Source: an uncultured Collinsella sp. (GTDB lineage Bacteria > Actinomycetota > Coriobacteriia > Coriobacteriales > Coriobacteriaceae). Taken from it: a DNA stretch of 6,015 nucleotides. Each line of letters opens with the position of its first letter. Within the stretch, counting starts at the first letter, position 1. The stretch lies in contig CAUDCB010000124.1 in the NCBI GenBank assembly GCA_958447915.1, forward strand, positions 1-6,015. Direction: 5' to 3'. Below the pieces are notes generated by a model. It saw only the letters and a program-made list of their open reading frames with translations. It ran no database searches and was not told the DNA's origin. The position numbers and the translations under genes are program-made. Shown here one piece after another: positions 1 through 5,253 of the stretch.

Positions 1-40
1 GAGCGATTCGGGCCCGCTTTTGGGGCCTGCCGGAAACCCG

Positions 41-249
41 GTGGTCAAAAAAGGGCAAATATTAGTACTGCTACCAGTTTAGTGGCAGCCAAATGGCCTC
101 CAAAATCGGTGCCAGCGGCCAAAAGTGCATCGATTTTCGTCCTTCAGAGTCGTGATCGGGCTCCAAACAAGGCGATTTTGCTGCTCTGGACCGGAAAATC
201 GATGCTACCAATTTGGTGACAGTACTCATATTTGGCCTTTTTTGACCAC
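41..249. repeat. Large imperfect palindrome with 30-bp inverted ends
   Basis: Bases 41-70 and the reverse complement of 220-249 agree at 28 of 30 positions (both begin GTGGTCAAAAAAGG), and weaker complementarity continues inward to about 90 and 201. Inside lies a second perfect 12-bp inverted repeat (GCATCGATTTTC at 127-138 against 194-205), plus shorter ones (CAAAATCG at 101-108 with CGATTTTG at 173-180; CAGAG at 145-149 with CTCTG at 184-188). The whole unit could fold as one long branched hairpin. No coding frame or transposase is present. It resembles a non-autonomous palindromic repeat or MITE, or possibly a structured RNA. The base pairing is seen directly; the mobile or RNA interpretation is inference. 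Confidence 0.6.
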
Positions 250-282
250 TGCCCCTTGGTCCAGGACAAAACGGGCTGCTCG

Positions 283-351
283 AATCTTGGGGCGGGTCCA
301 TTTTCAACTATCCTCAGCTTGCCAGTTCGAAAATGGACCCGCCCCAAGATT
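283..351. repeat. Perfect 23-bp inverted repeat
   Basis: Arms 283-305 and 329-351 are perfect reverse complements (outer end AATCTTGGGG, inner end CCATTTTC). AACT at 306-309 can also pair with AGTT at 324-327 across a single bulged C, leaving a 14-nt loop. The stem is GC-rich in the middle. No T-run follows on either strand, so it does not look like an intrinsic terminator. The outer 11 bases of the right arm recur at 424-434. It may be an interspersed palindromic repeat or a structured leader element; its function is not known from the sequence. Confidence 0.65.
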
Positions 352-370
352 GAATCTTTATTCCAACTTT

Positions 371-414
371 ACACCTGGCTTTACAGCTGTCTTGTCAGCT
401 GTAAAGCCAGGTGT
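371..414. promoter_or_regulatory. Probable NiaR operator: perfect 19-bp inverted repeat over the nad promoter
   Basis: Arms 371-389 and 396-414 are perfect reverse complements around a 6-base centre (TCTTGT, 390-395). The palindrome is made of four related 7-bp boxes: ACACCTG (371-377), ACAGCTG (383-389), CAGCTGT (396-402) and CAGGTGT (408-414), at 12-13 bp steps. It covers the -35 region and the whole spacer of the predicted promoter, so a bound protein would block RNA polymerase. The fourth gene of the operon encodes a NiaR-type repressor, the obvious candidate binder. The symmetry and promoter overlap are seen directly; assignment to NiaR is inference from context. Confidence 0.6.
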
Positions 415-420
415 CATACT
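392..420 (+). promoter_or_regulatory. Sigma70-type promoter of the nadABC-niaR operon
   Basis: TTGTCA at 392-397 (5 of 6 to TTGACA) and CATACT at 415-420 (4 of 6 to TATAAT) are separated by exactly 17 bp. Transcription would start near 427, giving a leader of about 30 nt that carries the purine-rich ribosome site at 441-450. The -35 begins in the loop of the 371-414 palindrome and the right arm forms the spacer. Confidence 0.6.
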
Positions 421-455
421 AAAGCCCCAAGATTCGCCAAAAGAGAGGGGCCTTG

Positions 456-1481
456 ATGGCACAGAGCGCGAACATGGATGCATCGGAGCTTGCACGCGAT
501 ATCGCGGCCGGCCTAGCATCGGCAACGACGGCAACGGAGCGCGCGGCACTGGTGCCCGCAGAGCTCGTCGAGGCCATTCAGCAACTAAAAACCCAACGTG
601 ACGCGGTGATCCTGGCGCACTACTATGTGGCGCCCGAGGTCCAGGCCGTTGCCGATTACGTCGGCGACAGCTTTTACCTGGCAAAGCTCGCCAAGAGCCT
701 GCCGCAGCAGACTATCGTGCTGTGCGGCGTGGAGTTTATGGGCGAGAGCGCCAAGCTGCTCAATCCCACCAAGACCGTGCTGCTGCCCGAGCCGGGCGCG
801 GACTGTCCCATGGCGCACATGGTCAAGCGCGAGACGGTCGACGCGGCGCGCGCCGAGTATGGCGACGACCTGGCCGTGGTGTGCTACGTCAACTCGACGG
901 TCGAGATCAAGAGCTGGAGTGACGTGTGCGTCACCAGCTCCAACGCCGTCAAGATCGTCTCCGAGCTGCCGCAGCAGCACATCTTGTTCATTCCCGATCA
1001 GAACCTGGGCCGCTTTGTGGCCGAGCAGGTGCCCCAAAAGCACGTCATTCTCAACAACGGCTACTGCCCGCGTCATCACATCATCACCGTCGAGCAGATC
1101 GTCGACGCGCAGGAGGCGCATCCCGACGCGCTCGTGCTGGCGCACCCCGAGTGCAAGGCCGACGTCCTGGCCGAGGCCGACTACATCGGCTCCACTGCCG
1201 GCATCATCAAATATGCCGAGGAGTCGGACGCGAGCGAGTTCATCATCGTGACGGTCCGCGGCGTGCTCTACGAGCTCGAGCGCCGCTGCCAGGGCACCGG
1301 CAAGAAGTTCTACTTCCCTGCGGTGCAGCCCACCTGCGTCAACATGGATCTCATCACGCTTGAAAAGCTCGTACGCTGCCTAGAGACGGGCGAGGGCGAG
1401 GTGCAGATTGGCGTGTCGGACGAGGCCGCCGATCAGGCCAAGCTCACGCTCGACCGCATGCTCGAGTACGCGGCGCGCTAA
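456..1481 (+). CDS. nadA: Quinolinate synthase NadA
   Basis: NadA condenses iminoaspartate with dihydroxyacetone phosphate to quinolinate in the cytoplasm, using an oxygen-sensitive [4Fe-4S] cluster with three cysteine ligands. The 341-residue protein shows family landmarks in order: AHYYVAPEVQ (54-63), YVGDSFYLAK (68-77), CGVEFMGESAK with Cys90, PGADCPMA (113-120), NGYCPRHH with Cys204, HPECKADV (230-237), and PTCVNM with Cys294. Cys90, Cys204 and Cys294 fit the three cluster ligands. The ATG at 456 is chosen because AGAGAGGGG (442-450) ends five bases before it; a TTG at 453 and an ATG at 474 are in-frame alternatives. It is the first gene of the operon, and its product is the substrate of NadC. 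The identification is secure; only the start could move by a few codons. Confidence 0.96.
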   Translation: MAQSANMDASELARDIAAGLASATTATERAALVPAELVEAIQQLKTQRDAVILAHYYVAPEVQAVADYVGDSFYLAKLAKSLPQQTIVLCGVEFMGESAKLLNPTKTVLLPEPGADCPMAHMVKRETVDAARAEYGDDLAVVCYVNSTVEIKSWSDVCVTSSNAVKIVSELPQQHILFIPDQNLGRFVAEQVPQKHVILNNGYCPRHHIITVEQIVDAQEAHPDALVLAHPECKADVLAEADYIGSTAGIIKYAEESDASEFIIVTVRGVLYELERRCQGTGKKFYFPAVQPTCVNMDLITLEKLVRCLETGEGEVQIGVSDEAADQAKLTLDRMLEYAAR

Positions 1482-1484
1482 GCC

Positions 1485-1519
1485 AATGTGACATGAGGGG
1501 CCATCCCTTATGCCACATT
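1485..1519 (+). repeat. Intercistronic hairpin between nadA and nadB
   Basis: Bases 1485-1499 pair with 1505-1519: 14 of 15 positions, counting one G-U, with a single A-C mismatch and a 5-nt loop. It begins three bases after the nadA stop and ends three bases before the nadB ribosome site at 1522-1532. No T-run follows, so it is not a standard terminator. It could stabilise the upstream mRNA 3' end, tune the nadA/nadB ratio, or be a small interspersed repeat. The pairing is visible; the role is not. Confidence 0.6.
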
Positions 1520-1537
1520 ACAAGGGAGAGGATTCCT

Positions 1538-2914
1538 GTGGAAACCAAACAATACTCCGACATGGAGTGCGACGTCGTCATTGCCGGTTGCGGCGTGGCG
1601 GGCCTGTATGCGGCTCTCAATCTGCCGACGAGCACGCGCGTAATCATGCTCTCCAAGGGCGCCGTCGACGAGTGCGATTCGATGCTCGCGCAGGGCGGTG
1701 TCTGCGTGCTGCCCGAAGGCTCTGACTACGATGCCTTCTTTGAGGACACCATGCACGCCGGCCATTACGAGAACCGCCGCGAGAGTGTTGACATCATGAT
1801 TCGCTCGAGCCGTTCGGTCATCAATGACCTGCTGGCCATGGGCGTGGACTTTGAGCGCAAGGCCGACGGCAGCCTCGACTTTACCCGCGAGGGCGCGCAC
1901 AGCCGCCTGCGCATCGCCTTCCATGCCGATATTACGGGCAAGGAGATTACGACCAAACTGCTCCAGGCTGTCCGCAAGCTGGACAACGTGCAGATTCTCG
2001 AACACGTTGCCATGACCGATATCCTGACCGCCGAGCGCGATGGCGCCACGGTGTGCACCGGCGTCGTCGCCGTTGCCGTGGATGAGGGCGATTCAGCTCG
2101 CCCTGCCGACGAGCTGGCAAATGCCGTCGAGGGCGTGCATACTGGCGAGCCGTTTGAGATTCATGCTCGCCATACGCTGTGGGCGACAGGTGGCATCGGC
2201 GGCGTGTACGATCACTCCACCAACTACCCGCAGCTCACCGGTGACGCCTGCTACATCGCGCAGGAGCACGGCATCACGATGGAGCACCTGGACTACGTGC
2301 AGATCCACCCCACGGGCCTGTTTTCGCCGCAGCCGGGTCGTACGTTCCTAATCAGCGAGAGCTGCCGCGGCGAAGGCGCGATTTTGCTCAACGCCGCCGG
2401 CGAGCGCTTTACCGACGAGCTGCAGCCGCGCGATGTTGTCGCCGCCGCTATTCGCGAGCAGATGAAGCAGGACGGCACCGAGCACGAGTGGCTGAGCTTT
2501 GCCCCCGTCGAGCGCGACGTGGTGACCGGGCATTTTGCCAACATCCGTGCGCGCTGCCTGGAGGACGGACGCGACATCCTGGACGAGCCCATCCCTGTCA
2601 CACCCACGCAGCACTACTTTATGGGCGGCGTATGGGTCGACAAGGACGGCCGCACCTCGATGCCCGAGCTCTACGCCGCCGGCGAGACGGCCTGCAATGG
2701 CGTGCACGGCAAGAATCGCCTAGCTTCCAACAGCTTGCTCGAATCCCTAGTCTGGGGTCGCCGCGCCGCGTGGCGTATGCGCACCGGCGAGTCGCTTACC
2801 GTGGAGCAGGCGGGCGAGCCCGCGCTCGATGGCCGTCATCGCGCCCTGAGCGCCGACACCCTGGCAATCGATGATTTGGCCCGTGCCGCCGGCACGCAGG
2901 CCGTGGAGGAGTAG
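1538..2914 (+). CDS. nadB: L-aspartate oxidase NadB
   Basis: NadB is an FAD enzyme that oxidises L-aspartate to iminoaspartate, with fumarate or oxygen as acceptor; an anaerobe would use fumarate. With the GTG start it has 458 residues. Visible motifs are the Rossmann FAD loop GCGVAGL (17-23), SMLAQGGV (48-55), the active-site segment EGAHSRLRIAFHADITGKE (118-136), QIHPTG (255-260), CRGEGAILLN (276-285), PRDVVAAAI (297-305), QHYFMGGV (358-365) and AAGETACNGVHGKNRLASNS (380-399). The GTG at 1538 follows AAGGGAGAGGA (1522-1532) by five bases. The longer in-frame ATG at 1493 lies inside the intercistronic hairpin, has no ribosome site, and would put 15 atypical residues before the protein. The protein stops about 50 residues after the last FAD-binding motif, so the helical C-terminal domain of longer NadB proteins (E. 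coli about 540 aa) is missing. Residues 182-206 look like an extra acidic loop. The main alternative, a fumarate reductase or succinate dehydrogenase flavoprotein, is disfavoured by the nad context. Confidence 0.93.
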   Translation: METKQYSDMECDVVIAGCGVAGLYAALNLPTSTRVIMLSKGAVDECDSMLAQGGVCVLPEGSDYDAFFEDTMHAGHYENRRESVDIMIRSSRSVINDLLAMGVDFERKADGSLDFTREGAHSRLRIAFHADITGKEITTKLLQAVRKLDNVQILEHVAMTDILTAERDGATVCTGVVAVAVDEGDSARPADELANAVEGVHTGEPFEIHARHTLWATGGIGGVYDHSTNYPQLTGDACYIAQEHGITMEHLDYVQIHPTGLFSPQPGRTFLISESCRGEGAILLNAAGERFTDELQPRDVVAAAIREQMKQDGTEHEWLSFAPVERDVVTGHFANIRARCLEDGRDILDEPIPVTPTQHYFMGGVWVDKDGRTSMPELYAAGETACNGVHGKNRLASNSLLESLVWGRRAAWRMRTGESLTVEQAGEPALDGRHRALSADTLAIDDLARAAGTQAVEE

Positions 2915-2917
2915 ACC

Positions 2918-3778
2918 ATGAATCCCATTACTATGAAACTCGTCGTCGATGATCTGATTCTGCAGGCTCTGCGCGAGGACATTACGTTTGAGGACGTGAG
3001 CACGGCGAGCGTGTGCCCCACGGCGCGCCCCGCCACGGTGGAGCTCATCGCCAAGGCCGACGGCATCATTGCCGGCCTGGATGTGTTCGCCCGCACCTTT
3101 GAGCTGCTGGATTCGCAGAGCTCGGTGCTGTTTGATGTTGCCGACGGTGACGAGGTGCACGCCGGCGACCACGTGGGCCAGGTGCGCGGCGACGCGCGCG
3201 TGCTGCTTTCGGGCGAGCGCGTGGCGCTCAACTATCTGCAGCGCATGAGCGGTATCGCTACCTACACGCACAACATGGCAGCGGCGCTCGAAGGCACCAA
3301 GACCGTGCTTGTCGACACGCGCAAGACCACGCCGGGCATGCGTGTCTTCGAGAAGGCCGCAGTCGAGATCGGCGGCGGCAGCAACCACCGTTACAACCTG
3401 TCGACGGCCGTCATGCTCAAGGACAACCACATCGACGCCGCCGGCGGCGTGATGCGTGCGATCGAGATGGCGCGCGCCCATGCATCGTTTACCACGACGG
3501 TCGAGATCGAGTGCGAGAACCTGGACATGGTGCGCGAGGCCGTGGAAGCCGGCGCCGACATCATCATGTTCGACAACATGACCCACGACGACATGGCTGC
3601 CGCGATTGAGCTTATCGATGGCCGCGCCAAGACCGAGTGCTCGGGCAACGTGGACGCCAGCAATATCCGCGTGCTCGCCGACCTGGGCGTTGACTTTATT
3701 AGCTCGGGGGCGTTGACCCACTCTGCGCCGATTCTCGACCTTTCGCTTAAGCACCTGCGTCTGCTGGACGGTAAATAA
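2918..3778 (+). CDS. nadC: Nicotinate-nucleotide pyrophosphorylase (quinolinate phosphoribosyltransferase) NadC
   Basis: NadC joins quinolinate to PRPP and decarboxylates it, giving nicotinate mononucleotide, the last step specific to de novo NAD synthesis. The 286-residue protein has the usual length and layout: an N-terminal open-faced domain followed by a barrel. Recognisable segments are ALREDITFEDVST (17-29), GERVALNYLQRMSGIAT (99-115), DTRKTTPG (133-140), GGGSNHRYNL (152-161), MLKDNHI (166-172), VEIECEN (195-201), IMFDNM (216-221) and ISSGALTHSA (261-270). Basic residues expected to bind the phosphates and carboxylates include Arg101, Arg135, Lys136, His157, Arg158 and Lys168. In the N-terminal motif the common GD is ED, a mild departure. 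The ATG follows GGAGGAG (2905-2911) by six bases, and nadB stops three bases upstream, so the two are translated closely together. An ATG at 2933 is a weaker alternative. Confidence 0.96.
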   Translation: MNPITMKLVVDDLILQALREDITFEDVSTASVCPTARPATVELIAKADGIIAGLDVFARTFELLDSQSSVLFDVADGDEVHAGDHVGQVRGDARVLLSGERVALNYLQRMSGIATYTHNMAAALEGTKTVLVDTRKTTPGMRVFEKAAVEIGGGSNHRYNLSTAVMLKDNHIDAAGGVMRAIEMARAHASFTTTVEIECENLDMVREAVEAGADIIMFDNMTHDDMAAAIELIDGRAKTECSGNVDASNIRVLADLGVDFISSGALTHSAPILDLSLKHLRLLDGK

Positions 3779-4323
3779 TGGACGCCCGCGAGCGTCGCCG
3801 TGCCATCATGGGCGTGCTCGAGGGAGCCACGGGGCCCGTTTCGGGCAGCGCGCTTGCCCGCGAGGTTGGCGTGAGCCGTCAGGTCGTGGTTCAGGACATT
3901 GCCCTGCTGCGCGCCGATGGGCACGATATCGTGGCGACCAATCGCGGCTACGTGCTGCAGGAGGCCCCCAGCAGCCCCGCCGTGCCCACGCGCTTGGTCA
4001 AGGTTCGCCACAGCGTGGAGCAGGCAGGCGATGAGCTCACGAGTATCGTCGACGCCGGAGGCGCCGTGCTCAACGTGATCGTCAATCACCGCGTGTACGG
4101 TAAGATCACGGCCGACCTGGACATCCGCAATCGTCGCGATGTTGAGCGCTACCTGCACGATATCGAGAGCGGCAAGAGCTTTCCGCTACTAACGGTGACG
4201 AGTGGTTACCACTTCCATCGCATTGCGGCAGAGGATGAGCAAACCCTCGACGAGATCGAGACCATGCTCAAGGAGAAGGGCTACTTGGCGGACCTAATGC
4301 CCTATGAGGACGATCTCTCTTAG
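3778..4323 (+). CDS. niaR: NiaR-type transcriptional repressor (HTH + 3H domain)
   Basis: This family (YrxA/NadR of Bacillus, TM1602 of Thermotoga) represses NAD-synthesis or niacin-uptake genes when nicotinate is plentiful. The 181-residue protein has an N-terminal winged helix (about 1-60) with a clear helix-turn-helix, SGSALAREVGVSRQVVVQDI (22-41), and a wing ending in NRGYVL. The C-terminal 3H domain (about 72-175) carries the conserved histidines: His78 in KVRHS, His104 in VNHRVYG, and His145 and His147 in GYHFHRI. His78, Glu86, His145 and His147 correspond to the metal ligands described for the Thermotoga protein. The ATG overlaps the nadC stop by one base (TAATG) with only a weak ribosome site, so translation probably depends on nadC. 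Being last in the operon it probably controls its own synthesis through the palindrome at 371-414. The family is secure; effector and target are inferred. Confidence 0.92.
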   Translation: MDARERRRAIMGVLEGATGPVSGSALAREVGVSRQVVVQDIALLRADGHDIVATNRGYVLQEAPSSPAVPTRLVKVRHSVEQAGDELTSIVDAGGAVLNVIVNHRVYGKITADLDIRNRRDVERYLHDIESGKSFPLLTVTSGYHFHRIAAEDEQTLDEIETMLKEKGYLADLMPYEDDLS

Positions 4324-4340
4324 CCGACGCCATATCTATA

Positions 4341-4407
4341 AGTTGCGGTGAAATAGTTCCTAAAATGGGCATCGAAGCTATGAAACAGGAACTATTCCAC
4401 CGCAACT
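4341..4407. repeat. Long inverted repeat after niaR
   Basis: Bases 4341-4361 (AGTTGCGGTG...) and 4387-4407 (...CACCGCAACT) are reverse complements at 20 of 21 positions, with a 25-nt loop. It begins 17 bases after the niaR stop and precedes the terminator at 4445-4483. No T-run adjoins either arm, and a 25-nt loop is large for a terminator. It looks like an interspersed palindromic repeat, or an mRNA 3'-end structure for the nad transcript. The pairing is observed; the rest is inference. Confidence 0.6.
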
Positions 4408-4444
4408 GCCAAGAGCACGTCCCAAATTAGCTGCCCACACATGC

Positions 4445-4483
4445 AAAAGGAGACCTCCGCGGCGATGCGGAGGCCTCCTTTTT
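4445..4483. terminator. Bidirectional rho-independent terminator
   Basis: Arms AAAAGGAGACCTCCGC (4445-4460) and GCGGAGGCCTCCTTTT (4467-4482) flank a 6-nt loop (GGCGAT), with a T-run 4479-4483 on the plus strand and four T's on the minus strand. It sits between the converging niaR and ferredoxin genes and should end both transcripts. The single mismatch is A-C in plus-strand RNA but G-U in minus-strand RNA, so the stem is unbroken only in the ferredoxin direction; the longer T-run favours the plus direction. Confidence 0.85.
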
Positions 4484-4512
4484 GTGCACGGTGTACTTGT
4501 GAGTGTGCAAGT

Positions 4513-4521
4513 GGGGGGGGG
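4513..4521. repeat. Nine-base G homopolymer
   Basis: A run of nine G's lies three bases beyond the ferredoxin stop codon, in its 3' untranslated region (C's in the mRNA). It is outside any gene and any obvious promoter, so length changes would not shift a reading frame. Such tracts are prone to slippage and sequencing error. Confidence 0.8.
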
Positions 4522-4524
4522 TTG

Positions 4525-4710
4525 TTACTCCTCGACGATCTCGGTGATCGCGCCGGCGGGGCAAGCGTCCTGGCAAGCGCCACAGGCGACGCAGGAGTCC
4601 TCGTCAGCGACGGTAGCGACGTCCTGGAGCTCCAGAACGCCAGCGGGGCAGGAGTCGACGCAAACGCCACAAGCGATGCACTCGTCGGCATCAATTACGG
4701 GATGAGCCAT
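4525..4710 (-). CDS. 2[4Fe-4S] ferredoxin
   Basis: This is a small cytoplasmic electron carrier of the bacterial/clostridial type. The 61-residue protein is two near-repeats, each with a CxxCxxCxxxCP cluster motif: Cys11, Cys14, Cys17, Cys21-Pro and Cys40, Cys43, Cys46, Cys50-Pro. All eight ligands are present, so it should carry two low-potential [4Fe-4S] clusters. It is acidic, as usual, and ends in EIVEE. The ATG whose complement is at 4708-4710 follows a purine-rich site (AGAGAGGAAA on the minus strand); an upstream extension of 22 residues is open but has no family features. It converges on the nad operon and shares the terminator at 4445-4483. Its redox partner cannot be read from the window; a link to NadA's iron-sulfur cluster is possible but unsupported. 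Confidence 0.95.
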   Translation of the reverse strand: MAHPVIDADECIACGVCVDSCPAGVLELQDVATVADEDSCVACGACQDACPAGAITEIVEE

Positions 4711-4771
4711 GGTAGTTTCCTCTCTGTTGACCGACGCTACAGGCGATGCGCGCCGGTTTGATTCGGGCAAA

Positions 4772-4799
4772 AACATACCACGGGAGCGACCGTTTGCAA
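4772..4799 (-). promoter_or_regulatory. Candidate ferredoxin promoter
   Basis: On the minus strand, TTGCAA (complement of 4794-4799) and TATGTT (complement of 4772-4777) are 16 bp apart, each matching the sigma70 consensus at 4 of 6. A start near 4765 would give a leader of about 55 nt. The match is modest and other starts are possible. Confidence 0.35.
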
Positions 4800-5253
4800 T
4801 ACCCTCTGACCGGCATCTTCATACCGTTCGCCGAGTATGCCACGGCTTACTAAAAAACATGCAGGTGAGGCCGTTGAGCTGCGCAAATGTTAGCTACAGG
4901 TGACTTGAAATAAAGGGCGATTGAGCGTGCTTGTGGAAAGCGCATCCCAATATTTGGCCGAAAAACGGGTCGAACTTTCCCCAGGGAAGCCCGGGGCCGC
5001 CATGTGCGCTCCCAAGCCCAAACCTCAGTCATCTCTACATAGATCTCAATAGATCTGCCGAGAACTCAAACAGTGCATCTACCTGCGCATTTGAGAACCT
5101 AAACTCTCAGAGATAAGAAATCTTATATGAATTGACTTAGATTTTGTATATTCCGGCCCATAAGGGGATACACTACATCCTGAAAGACAAGCCGAAGCGC
5201 CACACGACAGACCGTCGAGGCGGCGCGAACGCAAAAGAGAGAGGGAATTTCTA
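4800..5253. other. Intergenic region between the ferredoxin promoter and dnaK
   Basis: No credible gene or tRNA is visible; the few short open frames lack ribosome sites and recognisable sequence. The left part (4800-5030) is mixed in composition with small inverted repeats (GGAAAG 4936-4941 with CTTTCC 4975-4980; CCAA-TAT-TTGG near 4947-4957). The right part (about 5030-5155) turns markedly AT-rich, as expected for a divergent heat-shock promoter region. Here are two AGATCT copies (5041-5046, 5051-5056), ACTCAAA (5064-5070), TTGAGA (5091-5096) facing CTCTCA (5104-5109), and the palindrome at 5113-5126. Neither a CIRCE element (TTAGCACTC-N9-GAGTGCTAA) nor an exact HspR site (CTTGAGT-N7-ACTCAAG) is present. 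Confidence 0.55.
5091..5152 (+). promoter_or_regulatory. Candidate dnaK control region
   Basis: This AT-rich stretch holds an imperfect inverted repeat, TTGAGA-N7-CTCTCA (5091-5109), reminiscent of but not equal to the HspR operator; a 14-bp near-palindrome ATAAGA-AA-TCTTAT (5113-5126); TTGACT (5132-5137); and TATATT (5147-5152). TTGACT and TATATT are only 9 bp apart, too close to be one sigma70 promoter, so the true promoter elements are uncertain. Any start here gives dnaK a leader of about 90 nt. Confidence 0.3.

Larger units (their letters stand above)
281..436. repeat. 13-bp inverted copies bracketing both leader palindromes
   Basis: CGAATCTTGGGGC at 281-293 is the exact reverse complement of GCCCCAAGATTCG at 424-436. 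The pair encloses a 156-bp block that contains the 283-351 hairpin and the 371-414 promoter palindrome. A third, 11-base copy (GCCCCAAGATT) lies at 341-351. In any transcript that reads through from upstream, 281-293 could pair either locally with 341-351 or at a distance with 424-436, just ahead of the nadA ribosome site. The matches are seen directly; a switching role or a mobile origin is speculation. Confidence 0.45.
1..455. other. Non-coding, palindrome-rich region upstream of nadA
   Basis: I find no credible gene here. Open frames exist on both strands, but none has a good ribosome site or a recognisable protein, and several are by-products of the inverted repeats. Base composition is visibly less GC-rich than in the nad genes. 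The stretch holds three large inverted repeats (41-249, 283-351, 371-414) and the nad promoter, described separately. Bases 1-40 contain only a small potential hairpin (GGCCC at 11-15 with GGGCC at 22-26). The gene upstream of the window is not visible, so some of this DNA may be its 3' end. Confidence 0.7.

Noticed and set aside
283..351. Intrinsic terminator of an upstream gene
   Set aside because: Neither strand has a T-run after the stem, and the loop is large.
1..455. CRISPR array or tRNA/rRNA gene in the repeat-rich leader
   Set aside because: The repeats are inverted, of different sequences and not regularly spaced; no cloverleaf or rRNA sequence is visible.
125..601. 158-residue open frame on the plus strand across the leader and the start of nadA
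   Set aside because: It runs through two inverted repeats, has no ribosome site or recognisable domain, and overlaps nadA in another frame.
1493..1537. Upstream ATG extension of nadB by 15 residues
   Set aside because: The ATG is inside a stable hairpin and lacks a ribosome site, while the GTG at 1538 is well placed after AAGGGAGAGGA and the FAD motif begins at the usual distance from it.
2747..3754. 335-residue open frame antisense to nadC
   Set aside because: This is a by-product of GC-rich codon bias opposite a secure gene; its composition is His/Ala/Arg-rich with no family motifs.
4893..4905. Single ACAGGTG-like box resembling the nad operator boxes
   Set aside because: It is isolated, without a symmetric partner, and not near a convincing promoter.
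4850..5116. Small genes (about 60 residues) in the ferredoxin-dnaK gap
   Set aside because: No ribosome sites, no recognisable sequence, and low-complexity composition.
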